DNA from: Prochlorococcus sp. scB245a_519A13
GTDB taxonomy: Bacteria > Cyanobacteriota > Cyanobacteriia > PCC-6307 > Cyanobiaceae
Reading direction: 5' to 3'
DNA: 64,000 nt
Assembly: GCA_000634415.1 (NCBI GenBank)
Contig: JFNH01000004.1
Location: forward strand, 1-64,000
Numbering within the stretch: the stretch's first letter is position 1; each line of letters begins with the position of its first letter. The notes beneath the pieces were generated by a model, which was not told the DNA's origin, did no database searches, and was given only the letters and a program-made list of their open reading frames with translations. The translations under genes and the position numbers were made by a program. This document shows, one piece after another, positions 52,919-64,000 of this stretch.

Positions 52919-54901
52919 TTAATCCTTAAAATTATACTTATCAGACGTCAATAATTTCCAGTCTCCCTGTCCATTTAATTCTAAAATATTCTCGTGAAAA
53001 TCTTTCAAGCTAGGTCTATGTCCAACACTAATAAGAGAAAGTTCTCTTTCCTTAAGTAAACCATATAGTTTTTTTTCAGTGTTAATATCTAAAGCACTTG
53101 TTGCTTCATCAAGTACTGCAAATCTTGGAGAATTTAGTAAGAGTCTTGCAAAAGCCAATCTTTGTTGCTCGCCTAGAGAAAGGATTCTTGGCCAATCTTG
53201 TTTAATATCAAGATTAGGATACCGATCCACTAAAGTTTTTAAATTTACTTCATGAAGTACAGAAGTAAGATGTTCATCACTAAATTTCTTTACTTCTGTG
53301 GGATAACATAATTGTTCCCTTAAAGAACCAAGTAGCATATATGGTTTTTGAGGTATGAATAATAATTCCCCAATTTTTGGTTTTTTAATTACTCCCTGAT
53401 CGGGTTCCCATAAACCACTAATCATTCTTAGTAAAGATGTTTTTCCGCACCCAGATGGTCCTACTACCAAAAGTGATTGATTATTGTCGATGCTCAAATT
53501 TAAATTTTTAATTATTGTTTTATTTGATCCTGGTGGGCAAAGGTCAGCATTATTAATAAGAATTGAAGGGTAATCTGAAATAACGTTTTGATTGTTTGTT
53601 GGGTTGGTTTGACTAATGGATTCAACTTTTGATTGGAATCCTTCTAATCTGCCAATACCAGCAGTAAATTTTGCAAGTTCTTCGATTTGATTAACAATGA
53701 AAAATAACGAACCTTCAACCATTCCAAATGCAAAGCTTGCCTGAATAAAGCGTCCATAATCAATTTCACCTTTAAAGTAAGGGATTGCCATTATTAAATA
53801 TGGAAAGAAATTTCCAGCATAATTAATGGATCTTCTCATGACGTCTATTATTACTCTCCATATAATCAGTAAATTAAAGTTTCTCACCACTTCTCCTAAG
53901 CGTCTTTCAGTTTCACTGCGCTCAGGATTCTCCCCAGAGTAAAAGGCTATTGATTCAGCATTATCTCTAATATGTACCAAGCCATATCGAAAATCTGCTT
54001 CGTATCTGAGTTGATCAAAGTCAATTTTTACAAGATTTTTTCCAGCAATTAAGAGGATAGAAGTTGCAAATGCGGCGTAACCAAATAAAGAAAAAGTAAG
54101 CGTTGTACTAATACTCCATAAAATAAGAATATTAAGTGAAAATGTTAGTAGGGCATCAAAAATACCTAATGTAAAAGAGAGACTTTGCCCGGTAAAAGCT
54201 CGGGTATCATCTGTGATTCTTTGATCAGGATTATCTACATCGGTTTGTTCTTCATCATTGGGATTTAACTGGTAATAAGCTTTATTAGTCATATAATCTT
54301 TGACTAGACTTTTTGAAAGCCATTCTCTCCAAATTATCCCTAACTTATATGTAAAAAATATTTGGGAAACCCGTATTGGTAGAGCCACAGCGAAACAACA
54401 AGCGTAAATTCCCAATATCCGATAAAATCCATCTTCTTGTTTTTCCACTAAAGCATTTGTTAAATCTCTTGCAATGAATCCAATACCTGCGTTTATTCCG
54501 TTTACAGCTAAAAGCATTAATACAATTATCGCGAGGAATAACCAATGTAACCATCTACGATTTTTTAATTGACGTCTTAAGCTAAAAAAGCTGCCTGATC
54601 CAATAAGAAATAAAGCAGAGAAAAGCAATCCCCAGCTTCCAGACCAAATTGAGTTGACAGTACTTACTACACCACCGAAATACTTTTCAAGAAAAATTGG
54701 TTGAAAGCTTTCAAAAAAGTTGATTATTCCTGTAAGACCAACAAGTACTACTCCACCAACACAAAATAAAAGTGAAATCAAAAGCCATATGAATTGAAAC
54801 CCATTACATTGATCTATAGGAAGAAAAAACGGCTGAGATAACCTCCTTAATTTTTGTAATTGGTAAAGTATTTTAGATTGATTATTAACTGCTTTATTCA
54901 T
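52919..54901 (-). CDS. ABC transporter, fused permease/ATPase (SbmA/YddA-like)
   Basis: N-terminal TM domain, GPSGCGKTSLLR, LSLGEQQRLAFARLLL, FAVLDEATSALD. Confidence 0.88.
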   Translation of the reverse strand: MNKAVNNQSKILYQLQKLRRLSQPFFLPIDQCNGFQFIWLLISLLFCVGGVVLVGLTGIINFFESFQPIFLEKYFGGVVSTVNSIWSGSWGLLFSALFLIGSGSFFSLRRQLKNRRWLHWLFLAIIVLMLLAVNGINAGIGFIARDLTNALVEKQEDGFYRILGIYACCFAVALPIRVSQIFFTYKLGIIWREWLSKSLVKDYMTNKAYYQLNPNDEEQTDVDNPDQRITDDTRAFTGQSLSFTLGIFDALLTFSLNILILWSISTTLTFSLFGYAAFATSILLIAGKNLVKIDFDQLRYEADFRYGLVHIRDNAESIAFYSGENPERSETERRLGEVVRNFNLLIIWRVIIDVMRRSINYAGNFFPYLIMAIPYFKGEIDYGRFIQASFAFGMVEGSLFFIVNQIEELAKFTAGIGRLEGFQSKVESISQTNPTNNQNVISDYPSILINNADLCPPGSNKTIIKNLNLSIDNNQSLLVVGPSGCGKTSLLRMISGLWEPDQGVIKKPKIGELLFIPQKPYMLLGSLREQLCYPTEVKKFSDEHLTSVLHEVNLKTLVDRYPNLDIKQDWPRILSLGEQQRLAFARLLLNSPRFAVLDEATSALDINTEKKLYGLLKERELSLISVGHRPSLKDFHENILELNGQGDWKLLTSDKYNFKD

Positions 54902-54943
54902 TACTCTACTAGTTTTATAAAATAAATTATAACTTTAAGCAGT

Positions 54944-55222
54944 CTATTGACCAAAGCCAATAAATGAAAGTGCCCAGTCAGGTAAATTTAAGTAATTCAA
55001 AATTGTTATGTCAAATTCATGAACTTTTGGAAAAGATTTATCTAATATCAACCATAAAAGAAAAGGTAGATTAAATAAAATTTGTAATTGCCATTTATAA
55101 GTTAAAACTCTCCAAATTTTTATTAACTTAGTTTTGAGTGAATCATCTAGTTCTTCCCAATTTTTTAAGATTAAATTGAACAAATTTTTGGGTTTTGTAT
55201 TTAAGGAATCTGGAGTATTCAT
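54944..55222 (-). CDS. hypothetical protein
   Basis: 92 aa ORF in a tight minus-strand run. Confidence 0.6.
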   Translation of the reverse strand: MNTPDSLNTKPKNLFNLILKNWEELDDSLKTKLIKIWRVLTYKWQLQILFNLPFLLWLILDKSFPKVHEFDITILNYLNLPDWALSFIGFGQ

Positions 55223-55269
55223 TTTGTTTTTTAATTATTTATAACCTATTAATATTGCTTTCGAGAGTT

Positions 55270-55611
55270 TTAACCTGGGGGCCAATTCATTTTTCTTCCG
55301 GATAAAAAATGAATATGCAAATGAAAAACTGTTTGTCCCGATTCTGCTCCAGTATTAATTACTGTCCTCCAATTAGTTAAATTTTTCGATTTAGCTATTT
55401 TGCTACCCACAAAAAGTAAATGCCCTAATAAATTTGCATCTTCTTCTATACAATCCAATAAACTAATAATTGGCTTTTTTGGAATCACTAGAAAATGTAC
55501 TGGGGCTTGCGCTTGGATATCATTAAACCCAATACAAAATTCATCTTCATAAAGCTTATCGCAGGGAATTTCTTCATTAATTATTTTTTGAAATATTGTT
55601 GTTTCAGTCAT
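55270..55611 (-). CDS. HIT family protein
   Basis: TIFQKIINEEIPCDKLYED...GQTVFHLHIHFLSGR. Confidence 0.93.
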   Translation of the reverse strand: MTETTIFQKIINEEIPCDKLYEDEFCIGFNDIQAQAPVHFLVIPKKPIISLLDCIEEDANLLGHLLFVGSKIAKSKNLTNWRTVINTGAESGQTVFHLHIHFLSGRKMNWPPG

Positions 55612-55615
55612 TAAA

Positions 55616-56221
55616 TTAATTAATTGAGATAACGTCTTTTTCGTTAAACCCTTCTTTTAAAAGTTCTTTGTTCAAATCATCTTTTGATGTAACTCTATCT
55701 ACAAATAATATTCCATTTAAGTGATCCATTTCGTGTTGAATACACCTCGCTAGAAGTCCATCTGCTTTCATTTTACGTGGACGTCCCATTTCATCTCTAA
55801 ATTTTAATTTTATAGTTGATGGTCTTACTACATTTAAATAGACGCCAGGTATACTCAAGCAGCCTTCTTCGTATGAATTAAGGGTTGTTCCAAAATCTGT
55901 AATTTCTGGATTGATTAATATTAAAGGTTCTGCCGCTGAATCTTCAAAATTTACGTCTATTACAAGAAGCTCTTTGTTGATTCCAATTTGAGGTGCGGCA
56001 AGTCCAATTCCTTTAGCTGCATACATGCTTTGAAGCATTTCTCTAGCAAGTTTTCTAATCGATTCGTCAACTTTAGTTATTCTTTTGGAATTTTGTCTTA
56101 ATTCATCATCACCAAGTTTATAAATGTTTAGAGATGGCTTACCTGATTGTTCTTTTGCAATTTTTTCTGCGTTTCCATTTGTTCTTGATTTTTTTGCAAG
56201 TTGTGAAAAATGGTTTGCCAC
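55616..56221 (-). CDS. def: peptide deformylase
   Basis: GIGLAAPQIG, EEGCLSIPG, QHEMDHLNG motifs. Confidence 0.95.
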   Translation of the reverse strand: MANHFSQLAKKSRTNGNAEKIAKEQSGKPSLNIYKLGDDELRQNSKRITKVDESIRKLAREMLQSMYAAKGIGLAAPQIGINKELLVIDVNFEDSAAEPLILINPEITDFGTTLNSYEEGCLSIPGVYLNVVRPSTIKLKFRDEMGRPRKMKADGLLARCIQHEMDHLNGILFVDRVTSKDDLNKELLKEGFNEKDVISIN

Positions 56222-56302
56222 GTTAAAAAAGAAGGTTTTTACTTAAGAGTTTAGCTATAAAAATACTAGCACTTTAATTTGCATTCTTTATAGTTTTTTT
56301 AA

Positions 56303-58228
56303 ATGAGTAATGATGATCAGTTAAAAGTTAGGCAAACTGTATCTAAACAAAAATCTTTTAAGGAATTAACTATTGTTAGGAATATCATTTTTTGGATTGA
56401 TCTTGTTGGTGAAGGTCAAAATGAAAATGCTATTTTTGCAAGTCCATTTAATGAAAAAGAGGCGTTTCCTCAGAAATTAACAAGTAAAAAATATAATATT
56501 AAAAATAACTTTCATGGATATGGTGGTAAATCTTATAAATGTATATATTTAAAAAATAATTTTTATTTGATATGGATAGATCAGATTACCAAAGCAGTAT
56601 GGTTTCAAATTTTTAAAGAAGTAGCATCAAATTGTAGAATTCAAAATAAATATCTTGATTCAGTTCAAGAACCTAGACAATTATCTAAATCAATTGATGG
56701 AAATTTCGATGCTTCATTTATCATTTCTGAAAAAAGTCTTTTGTATGGTATTTGCGAAATAAATAATAAAGATTATTTATTTTCGTTAAATTTAAAAAAA
56801 ACTAAACAAGATATTCATCGAATAAAAAAATTTAAAAATTTTGCTGGAGAGCTATCTTCTAATATTTCTGCTAACTTACTTTCTTGGATAGAATGGGATT
56901 CTCCATTCATGCCCTGGGAGAAAAATGATCTATTTTTTGCACAAATAAATTTAGATGGAGAGATAACAAAAATAAAAAAATTCTCAGATAAGCTGATTAA
57001 TGCCGAAAAAAACGTCTCTTTTTTTCAACCTTATTGGATAAGTGAAACTCTTTTAGTATGTTCTGAAGATAGTTCTGGATGGTGGAACTTATTGTTTTTA
57101 GATGTAAGTGAAATTGACAATATTTTTATTAAGAAAAGAGTAGAGAGAAATTTGATTGAATATGGAGCACCACAATGGGTAACTGGAATTACATTCTTTT
57201 CAGGGAATATAAAAAATTTATTTTGTTTAGCAAAAAAAGAAAATAGTTTAATAGTAGAAGAATATAAAGATCTTGAATTTGTTAAAGAATTTTCTACTCC
57301 TTTTACCTCCATAAGTGATTTCAGTGTTTTTCGGAAAAAAGTTCTTTTAAAAGGTTATGGTTATGATTTTTTAGGAATTGTATTTGAAATTGATTTTGCA
57401 AAAAAAGTTTTATCAAATTTTTCTGAGCAGATATTTTTTGATCATATAAAAGATTGTTCAAAACCTGAAACATTTTGGTTTAAAGGTTTTGAAGCTCAAT
57501 CTACTCATTCTTTTCTTTATAGGCCGCTTGTTGAAAATTTTAGAAAGCCACCGCTCCTTGTTAGAGCACATAGTGGACCAACTTCATGTTTTGATGGATC
57601 ATATAATTCTGAAGTTCAATATTGGACTTCGAAGGGATTTTTTGTTGCTGAAGTTAATTATGGAGGATCATCAGGATTTGGTAAAGCATATAGAGAGAGG
57701 TTGAATTATAAATGGGGTATTGTTGATTCTTATGATTGCAAAGCACTAGCTCTTGAATTGATTAAATCAAATCAAGTTGATAGTGAAAAAGTAGTAATTT
57801 TTGGGAATAGTGCTGGTGGGTTAACTGCCCTGAATTGTTTATTATATGGGTCTATTTTTACAGGAGCAATTTGTAAATATCCTGTTATTGATTTGAAGGA
57901 TATGCATTACAACACTCATAGGTTTGAAAAAGATTATTTAAATTCTTTGGTAGGAAATTATGAAAAAAATCATGATGATTATATAAATAGATCGCCGATA
58001 AATTACATTAACAAAATAAAAAAACCTATCTTATTGTTTCATGGAAAAGAAGATCAAGTTATTTCTTATAAACAAACTTTAAAAATTCAAGAAATTTTGA
58101 TCAGTAATAATAACTTTTCAGAAGTTGTGTTGTTTGAAAATGAGGGGCATGGGTTTAAAAATATTGAAAATAAAGAAAAAGTAATGCAAAAATCTCAGGA
58201 ATTTTTAAAAAATATTTTGAATATTTAA
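56303..58228 (+). CDS. S9 family prolyl oligopeptidase
   Basis: GNSAGGLTAL nucleophile motif, HGKEDQVI, NEGHGF. Confidence 0.9.
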   Translation: MSNDDQLKVRQTVSKQKSFKELTIVRNIIFWIDLVGEGQNENAIFASPFNEKEAFPQKLTSKKYNIKNNFHGYGGKSYKCIYLKNNFYLIWIDQITKAVWFQIFKEVASNCRIQNKYLDSVQEPRQLSKSIDGNFDASFIISEKSLLYGICEINNKDYLFSLNLKKTKQDIHRIKKFKNFAGELSSNISANLLSWIEWDSPFMPWEKNDLFFAQINLDGEITKIKKFSDKLINAEKNVSFFQPYWISETLLVCSEDSSGWWNLLFLDVSEIDNIFIKKRVERNLIEYGAPQWVTGITFFSGNIKNLFCLAKKENSLIVEEYKDLEFVKEFSTPFTSISDFSVFRKKVLLKGYGYDFLGIVFEIDFAKKVLSNFSEQIFFDHIKDCSKPETFWFKGFEAQSTHSFLYRPLVENFRKPPLLVRAHSGPTSCFDGSYNSEVQYWTSKGFFVAEVNYGGSSGFGKAYRERLNYKWGIVDSYDCKALALELIKSNQVDSEKVVIFGNSAGGLTALNCLLYGSIFTGAICKYPVIDLKDMHYNTHRFEKDYLNSLVGNYEKNHDDYINRSPINYINKIKKPILLFHGKEDQVISYKQTLKIQEILISNNNFSEVVLFENEGHGFKNIENKEKVMQKSQEFLKNILNI

Positions 58229-59478
58229 GAATTGATTTTTAGAAAATTAATAGTATCTTTTAATTTTTCTATAAAAATATCAATTTCCTCCTTACTGGTT
58301 GTGAAATTCATGCTAATTCTAGCCGTAGATTTAATTCCAATGTATCTGTGAAGAGGTTGACAGCAATGATGCCCACTTCTGATGCAAATTCCTTTTGAAT
58401 CAAGAATTTCAGCAATATCGTTTGAATGTATATTTTTCACATAAAAGGTGGCAAGTGATGCTCTGTCTGGATCTATTACGGGCGATGGACCAATAATTTC
58501 AACATTTTCAATTTCATTTAATTTTGCAAATAAATATTTAGTAATAGACCTTTCATATTCATGAATTTCATTCAGTCCAATAGCGTTTATATAATTAATT
58601 GCTTCTGCAAGACCTATTGCTTCTGCAATGGCTGGAGTTCCAGCTTCAAATTTATGTGGTAACTCTGCCCAAGTACTTGTCTCTTCAAAAACATCCTGAA
58701 TCATTTCGCCACCTCCAAAGAGAGGAGGAATTTTTTCTAGAATTTCTTTTCTTGACCAAAGGAAGCCAATACCTGTAGGGCCGCAAAGTTTATGTCCTGA
58801 TCCTGCTAAAAAATCTATATCAAGATCAATCACATCTAGTTTTTGATGGGCCAAACTTTGACATGCATCTATTAAAACTAAAGAACCTTTTTGTTTAGCT
58901 AATTTAGTGATCTCTTTGATTGGATTACAGCAACCCAGTGTATTACTTACATGTACTATGCTAACAAGCTTAGTTCTAGATGTTAGTTTTGATTTAAAAT
59001 CATCTATATCTAATTTCCCATTTTTATCTATACCTATAAATTTTAATTTACATTTATTTTTTGCTGCAACCATTTGCCATGGAACAATATTGCTATGATG
59101 TTCCATTATTGATAAGAGAATTTCATCGTCCTCTCTTAATAAAGATTCGCCCCATGATCTAGCTACCAGATTGATTGCCTCAGTAGCATTTCTCGTGAAA
59201 ATAATTTCTTTTGTTGAATTCGCTTTAATATATTTGCTAATTAAATATCTTGCATTTTCAAATTCTTCTGTCGCTTTAGCACTTAATTGATGCGCGCCTC
59301 TATGTACATTGGCATTAAAGTTTCTATAATATTCATTAATTTTTTCTAAGACCTGTATTGGTTTTTGAGTGGTTGCAGCATGGTCTAAATAAATAATTTG
59401 CTCACTACTTTTTAAGTTCTTATTTAAAAGAGGAAAGTCTTTCTTCGTTATTTCAGGAAAATTTTGAATTGTTTTCAT
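58225..59478 (-). CDS. sufS: cysteine desulfurase SufS
   Basis: IYLDHAATTQKP, GSGHKLCGPTGIGFL, RSGHHCCQP. Confidence 0.95.
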   Translation of the reverse strand: MKTIQNFPEITKKDFPLLNKNLKSSEQIIYLDHAATTQKPIQVLEKINEYYRNFNANVHRGAHQLSAKATEEFENARYLISKYIKANSTKEIIFTRNATEAINLVARSWGESLLREDDEILLSIMEHHSNIVPWQMVAAKNKCKLKFIGIDKNGKLDIDDFKSKLTSRTKLVSIVHVSNTLGCCNPIKEITKLAKQKGSLVLIDACQSLAHQKLDVIDLDIDFLAGSGHKLCGPTGIGFLWSRKEILEKIPPLFGGGEMIQDVFEETSTWAELPHKFEAGTPAIAEAIGLAEAINYINAIGLNEIHEYERSITKYLFAKLNEIENVEIIGPSPVIDPDRASLATFYVKNIHSNDIAEILDSKGICIRSGHHCCQPLHRYIGIKSTARISMNFTTSKEEIDIFIEKLKDTINFLKINS

Positions 59479-60695
59479 TAATTTTCATTTAAAAGTTTAT
59501 CAAGCAAATCCCATCTATCTTGTGAAACGGGAATAAATGAAATTATTTCTTGAAAGTAAGAACTTAATTGTAGTTTACTTGCTTCTGTTAATGTGATCCC
59601 TCTTGTTCGCATATAAAAAAGTTCTTCTTCATTTAATTGTGAAATTGTAGCTCCATGTTTGCATTTGACATCATCAGCAATTATTTCTAATTGAGGTTTG
59701 GTATCTATTTGTGCAAGATTTGATAAAAGTAAATTTCTGCTTAATTGAGAAGCATCAGTTTTCTGGGCAATTTTCGGAACTATTATTGAACCTTCAAATA
59801 TCGCATGTGATTTATCGTCAGCAAGAGATTTATTGATTTGATCTAGAAATCCATTTGGACCATGAAAGTCTATTTTTGTAAAAGTAGAAATTTGTTCATC
59901 TTTTTTTGTTATTTGCATACCCTTGATATTAGTTTTAGCGTTCCCTTTAGATTGTTTAATACGAATTTCAAATCTTGCGTAATTAAACTTGAAATGTAAA
60001 GATCCTAAATTGTATTCGCTATTGTTTTGTTGAATTACATTGAGAGAATTTAATAAATTGGATTTGTTTTCACCGTAAGAAACAACACCATGGTTTATGG
60101 AACTATTTTCTTCTAAACAAAGGAACGTTGATTGAGATAATGATGAGTTGTCTTTACCAAGATTTACTTGTAATAAATCAATATCACAATTCTTTTCTAA
60201 AAATATTACCAGGGTTTTTGCGTTTAAAGAATTACTTGATGCGTGACTAAAGATTTCAATAGGAGGGATTTCTGATCCATTTATTTTTAATCCCAAGATA
60301 TTCTTTGTACAGTTTAATGACAGATTTAGTAAGTCACTCCAATTTTCGTTTTGATCAAAATAAGATATCTGTTCCTTGATATATTTAACTAATTTATCCT
60401 CACTTATTTGCTTTATTGAAAAATTTTCTTCTATAAAATTAGTTTGGCAATTATCTCCTATTACTAACCTAATAGTACTTTGAGAAGTTTTTGGAAAAGG
60501 GATATCAAATATTGGATCTTTTTCATTAACCGAGTAGTTTAAAAAGTTTGAAAATTTTGATTTATTTGAAAGTCTCCATTGCTCACTTTTAGGATTAGGT
60601 AGGGGGCTTGATTGTAATTTATTTAAACAGATTTTTTGTATTTCTGTTAAATTATCAATCGATTTATTGGTTTTTATTTTTTCAATAATTTCCAT
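59478..60695 (-). CDS. sufD: Fe-S cluster assembly protein SufD
   Basis: SufBD C-terminal family: CKHGATISQLNEEELFYMRTRGI. Confidence 0.92.
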   Translation of the reverse strand: MEIIEKIKTNKSIDNLTEIQKICLNKLQSSPLPNPKSEQWRLSNKSKFSNFLNYSVNEKDPIFDIPFPKTSQSTIRLVIGDNCQTNFIEENFSIKQISEDKLVKYIKEQISYFDQNENWSDLLNLSLNCTKNILGLKINGSEIPPIEIFSHASSNSLNAKTLVIFLEKNCDIDLLQVNLGKDNSSLSQSTFLCLEENSSINHGVVSYGENKSNLLNSLNVIQQNNSEYNLGSLHFKFNYARFEIRIKQSKGNAKTNIKGMQITKKDEQISTFTKIDFHGPNGFLDQINKSLADDKSHAIFEGSIIVPKIAQKTDASQLSRNLLLSNLAQIDTKPQLEIIADDVKCKHGATISQLNEEELFYMRTRGITLTEASKLQLSSYFQEIISFIPVSQDRWDLLDKLLNEN

Positions 60696-60699
60696 TTTT

Positions 60700-61485
60700 T
60701 TAGGTCTCTTTTATAAAGTTATCAGTCCATTCATACCCTTTTTCCTCAAGCTTTAGAGCAAGATTACTATCACCAGTTTTTATGATTTGTCCGTCTGACA
60801 TAACATGGACATAATTTGGTTTAATTTCATCTAATAATCTTTGATAGTGGGTAATCAGTATAATTCCAGTTTGTGCATTAGATATTTTTTTAATTCCTGA
60901 TGCCACTATTCTTAAAGCATCAATATCTAGACCAGAATCGGTCTCATCTAATATTGCTATCTTTGGCTCAAGTAAAGCCATTTGCAGAATTTCATTTCTT
61001 TTTTTTTCACCTCCGGAAAATCCTTGATTTACACTCCTTGATAGGAATGCATGATCCATTTTCACAATTTCTAGTTTTTCTTTAACTAATTCTTCAAAAT
61101 CAAAAGTATCTAATTCTTCTTTATTTAGGAATTTTCTTCTAGCATTAGTTGAAACTCTAAGAAACTCAAGATTACTTACACCTGGAATTTCAATTGGATA
61201 TTGAAAACCAAGAAAAATACCTGATTGAGCTCTATCTTCAGGTTCTAGAGAATTGATGTTTTCACCTAAAAATTTTATGTCGCCATTTGTAATGTTATAA
61301 GAGGGATGCCCTGCAATGATTTTCGAAAGAGTACTTTTGCCACACCCATTTCTTCCCATAATAGCGTGGATTTCTCCAGGATAGACAGTAAGTGAAACCC
61401 CTTTTAAAATTGGAAGATTATCAGTAGATGCAGAGAGATTTTCAACTTCTAAAATTGGATCTGATTCTTTCATTTTATTTTGCAT
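60700..61485 (-). CDS. sufC: Fe-S assembly ATPase SufC
   Basis: [34 protein letters not shown]. Confidence 0.96.
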   Translation of the reverse strand: MQNKMKESDPILEVENLSASTDNLPILKGVSLTVYPGEIHAIMGRNGCGKSTLSKIIAGHPSYNITNGDIKFLGENINSLEPEDRAQSGIFLGFQYPIEIPGVSNLEFLRVSTNARRKFLNKEELDTFDFEELVKEKLEIVKMDHAFLSRSVNQGFSGGEKKRNEILQMALLEPKIAILDETDSGLDIDALRIVASGIKKISNAQTGIILITHYQRLLDEIKPNYVHVMSDGQIIKTGDSNLALKLEEKGYEWTDNFIKET

Positions 61486-61506
61486 TTCAGTTTAGAAATT
61501 GATTCA

Positions 61507-62949
61507 TTAACCTACTGATCCCTCTAGTTTAAGTGCAAGTAACTTATCTGCTTCAGCAGCAAATTCCATAGGTAATTGATTAAATACATCTCTGCAAAAA
61601 CCGCTGACCATCATAGATACTGCCTCCTCAAATTCTATACCTCTGCTTTGGAGATAAAAAAGTTGATCTTCTGAGATTCTACATGTGCTTGCTTCATGTT
61701 CAATTTCAGAATTGGGTTGTTGAGATTTGATGTAAGGGAATGTATTTGCAGAAGCTTGATCCCCTATTAACATTGAATCACATTGACTGTAATTTCTTGA
61801 TCCTGTAGCTTTTGTTCCCATTTTGACAAGACCTCTGTAGCTATTTATTGATTTACCTGCACTAATGCCTTTGCTAACAATAGTTGATTTGGTCTTAGGA
61901 CCAATATGGATCATTTTTGTACCAGTATCTGCTTGCTGAAGATTATTGGTGAGTGCCACTGAATAAAATTCTCCTACAGATTCTTCTCCTAAAAGAAGAC
62001 AGCTAGGATATTTCCATGTAATTGCAGACCCTGTTTCAACTTGAGACCAACTAATTTTACTTCTCTTACCTAAACATTTTCCTCTCTTGGTGACAAAATT
62101 AAAAATTCCGCCAATACCTTCTTCATCACCAGCATACCAATTTTGTACTGTTGAATATTTTATTGAGGCGTCGTCTAATGCTATAAGCTCTACAACTGCT
62201 GCATGAAGGGTATTTGTATCAAACATTGGAGCTGTACAACCTTCTAGATAACTTACAGAACTTGATTCTTCAGCAATGATCAGTGTTCTTTCGAATTGTC
62301 CTGAATCTCCACTATTAATCCTGAAGTAGGAAGATAGATCCATAGGGCAGGTAACACCTTTCGGGATATAAACAAAAGAACCATCACTAAAAACAGCAGA
62401 ATTTAGTGCTGCAAAATAATTATCACTAGCTGGAACTACTGTACCTAAATATTTTTCAATCAAATCCGAGTGATTTTTTACTGCTTCACTAATTGAGCAA
62501 AATATGACTCCATGTTCAGCAAGTTCTTCTCTGAAAGTTGTGGCTATCGAAACACTATCAAAGACAGCGTCCACTGCTACATTGGTGAGTTTTTTTTGCT
62601 CCGTGAGAGGTATACCCAATTTGTCAAAAGTCTCAAGAAGTTTGGGATCGACTTCATCTAAACTTGAAATTTTCTCTTTTTGCTTAGGAGCAGAGTAATA
62701 TATTATATCTTGATAATCAATTTTTTTATATCCTAATGCTGCCCAATCAGGCTCTTTCATTTTTTGCCATTTTTTAAAGGCTTTTAATCTAAAATCAAGA
62801 AGAAATTTTGGCTCTTCTTTTTTCTGTGAAATTAATCTTACGATATCTTCATTTAATCCCTTTGCTATTTTTTCAGTTTCAATATCAGTAACGAAACCAT
62901 ATTTGTAAGGCTCTTTTACTACATCTTTAACTAAATTTTCGTTGACCAT
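61507..62949 (-). CDS. sufB: Fe-S cluster assembly protein SufB
   Basis: [42 protein letters not shown]. Confidence 0.97.
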   Translation of the reverse strand: MVNENLVKDVVKEPYKYGFVTDIETEKIAKGLNEDIVRLISQKKEEPKFLLDFRLKAFKKWQKMKEPDWAALGYKKIDYQDIIYYSAPKQKEKISSLDEVDPKLLETFDKLGIPLTEQKKLTNVAVDAVFDSVSIATTFREELAEHGVIFCSISEAVKNHSDLIEKYLGTVVPASDNYFAALNSAVFSDGSFVYIPKGVTCPMDLSSYFRINSGDSGQFERTLIIAEESSSVSYLEGCTAPMFDTNTLHAAVVELIALDDASIKYSTVQNWYAGDEEGIGGIFNFVTKRGKCLGKRSKISWSQVETGSAITWKYPSCLLLGEESVGEFYSVALTNNLQQADTGTKMIHIGPKTKSTIVSKGISAGKSINSYRGLVKMGTKATGSRNYSQCDSMLIGDQASANTFPYIKSQQPNSEIEHEASTCRISEDQLFYLQSRGIEFEEAVSMMVSGFCRDVFNQLPMEFAAEADKLLALKLEGSVG

Positions 62950-63044
62950 GTTATCAAAAATAACTTATTACAATTAGCTTTATATACTCTAACGAAAGAT
63001 ACCCCCAATATTGAGTTTTTTCCCTTTATTAAAACTAAAAATTA

Positions 63045-63398
63045 ATGTCTAATCATCTTGATCCCTCGTCTAACCCATTAAACATAGAAACTATACAAGA
63101 AATTGATAATCTTGATCTAACTATAATGCAGAAACATCATTTAAGAATACTCGCTCATTGCCTCCAGATTTTAAAAATTATCAATGTAGATAATAGTTTT
63201 GAACATCAAAATAAAAATCCCCTGAGAGAATGGTGTGATAACCAATCCAAAAAATTTGATGATAAAAAATTTAGTAATCTTTTTTATGAGCAGTTAGAAT
63301 CTACTTCGAAAAAATTAAGTACCTTTTCAAAAAAAATAGGAAAAAGTATTGAGGATTTAGAGATAGATGATTTATTACCTCTAGTTGAACAACGCTGA
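63045..63398 (+). CDS. conserved hypothetical protein
   Basis: 117 aa ORF with ATG, divergent from sufB. Confidence 0.65.
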   Translation: MSNHLDPSSNPLNIETIQEIDNLDLTIMQKHHLRILAHCLQILKIINVDNSFEHQNKNPLREWCDNQSKKFDDKKFSNLFYEQLESTSKKLSTFSKKIGKSIEDLEIDDLLPLVEQR

Positions 63399-63682
63399 AT
63401 CCCCTTTTAGTTGATCCCGAAGAAAAAATATATTTTTGTTGAGTCGTTAACAAATGCAGGTAATAAAATTTAAAAAAAAAGAAAATTAATTTACATTTAA
63501 AAAAAATTTGAAAATTAATTAATTGCTTTAATACCAACTGTTTTGAAGAGAAATATCAATTTTGAGAATTCTTCAGGAGTCAGAGGATCCTGACGACATG
63601 CCAAAAAGACACACAATTCCAAAAAAAAAAGAACATACTGATCCCAAACAAAAACGGAGAATTTAAAGTGGCTGATGGGATC

Positions 63683-64000
63683 ATGAATAAAGTTCAATTA
63701 CTCTCACTAACCCTCAGACAATTACGTCAAGAAGCAAGTAAATTATCGGTTCCGCTGTACAGTCGCAAAACAAAAGCCGTTTTAGTTGATTTAATACTTA
63801 AATATCAAGAAAAATCTACAAAAAAAACTTACACTGCAGCTCCCCAGTCAAAAACTGAAGAAACTTCTGAGTCCAATGCTTTCAACAGTAGTGAAGAAGT
63901 TAAAACAAATGTAGTTTTCCTACCCCGCGATCCAGATTGGGCTTATGTATTTTGGCAAATATCTGATGCAGATAGAGAAAAAGCGCAATCTTTGGGAGCC
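63683..64000 (+). CDS. DUF4912-like protein with Rho N-terminal-like region, truncated by window edge
   Basis: MNKVQLLSLTLRQLRQEASKLSVPLYSRKTKAVLVDLIL...FLPRDPDWAYVFWQIS; open to 64000 (a GTG start at 63668 is possible). Confidence 0.7.
   Translation, partial: MNKVQLLSLTLRQLRQEASKLSVPLYSRKTKAVLVDLILKYQEKSTKKTYTAAPQSKTEETSESNAFNSSEEVKTNVVFLPRDPDWAYVFWQISDADREKAQSLGA

Noticed and set aside
57031-57312. 93-aa minus-strand ORF
   Set aside because: Antisense to the S9 peptidase CDS.

Overview
The window is AT-rich cyanobacterial DNA that reads as Prochlorococcus, high-light type. Supporting evidence: a permuted two-piece tmRNA encoding the tag ANKIVSFSRQTAPVAA, plus psbX, ycf66, an Hli protein, paired flavodiiron proteins and the suf operon. 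Most of it is a core backbone: cbiD, guaA, PBP2, flv1/flv3, alaS, speA, ndk, gatB, coaE, argJ, parA-like, ssrA, smc, accC, psbX, ycf66, def, sufBCDS. Two accessory islands interrupt this backbone. Island 1 (about 3.57-11.35 kb) sits at the 3' end of guaA and carries a PLD/SNF2-helicase plus Eco57I-like methyltransferase pair, with no integrase. Island 2 (about 28.93-37.97 kb) sits at the 3' end of argJ. It carries a tyrosine recombinase, TPR proteins, a DUF697-like membrane protein, a putative nuclease/membrane protein and orphan genes. In both cases the last codons of the target gene are duplicated at the far end of the island with synonymous differences only (GTIEWE* and YVEINSEYTT*). Both islands also carry, just inside each att, paired TTCAC/CTCAC motifs spaced exactly 11 nt apart (two pairs at one end, one at the other). 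I read this as one family of integrative elements that uses the 3' ends of protein-coding genes, with island 1 a non-autonomous or integrase-less member. alaS also contains an apparent +1 frameshift at an A8 run. All family assignments are from reading the sequence; no database search was run.
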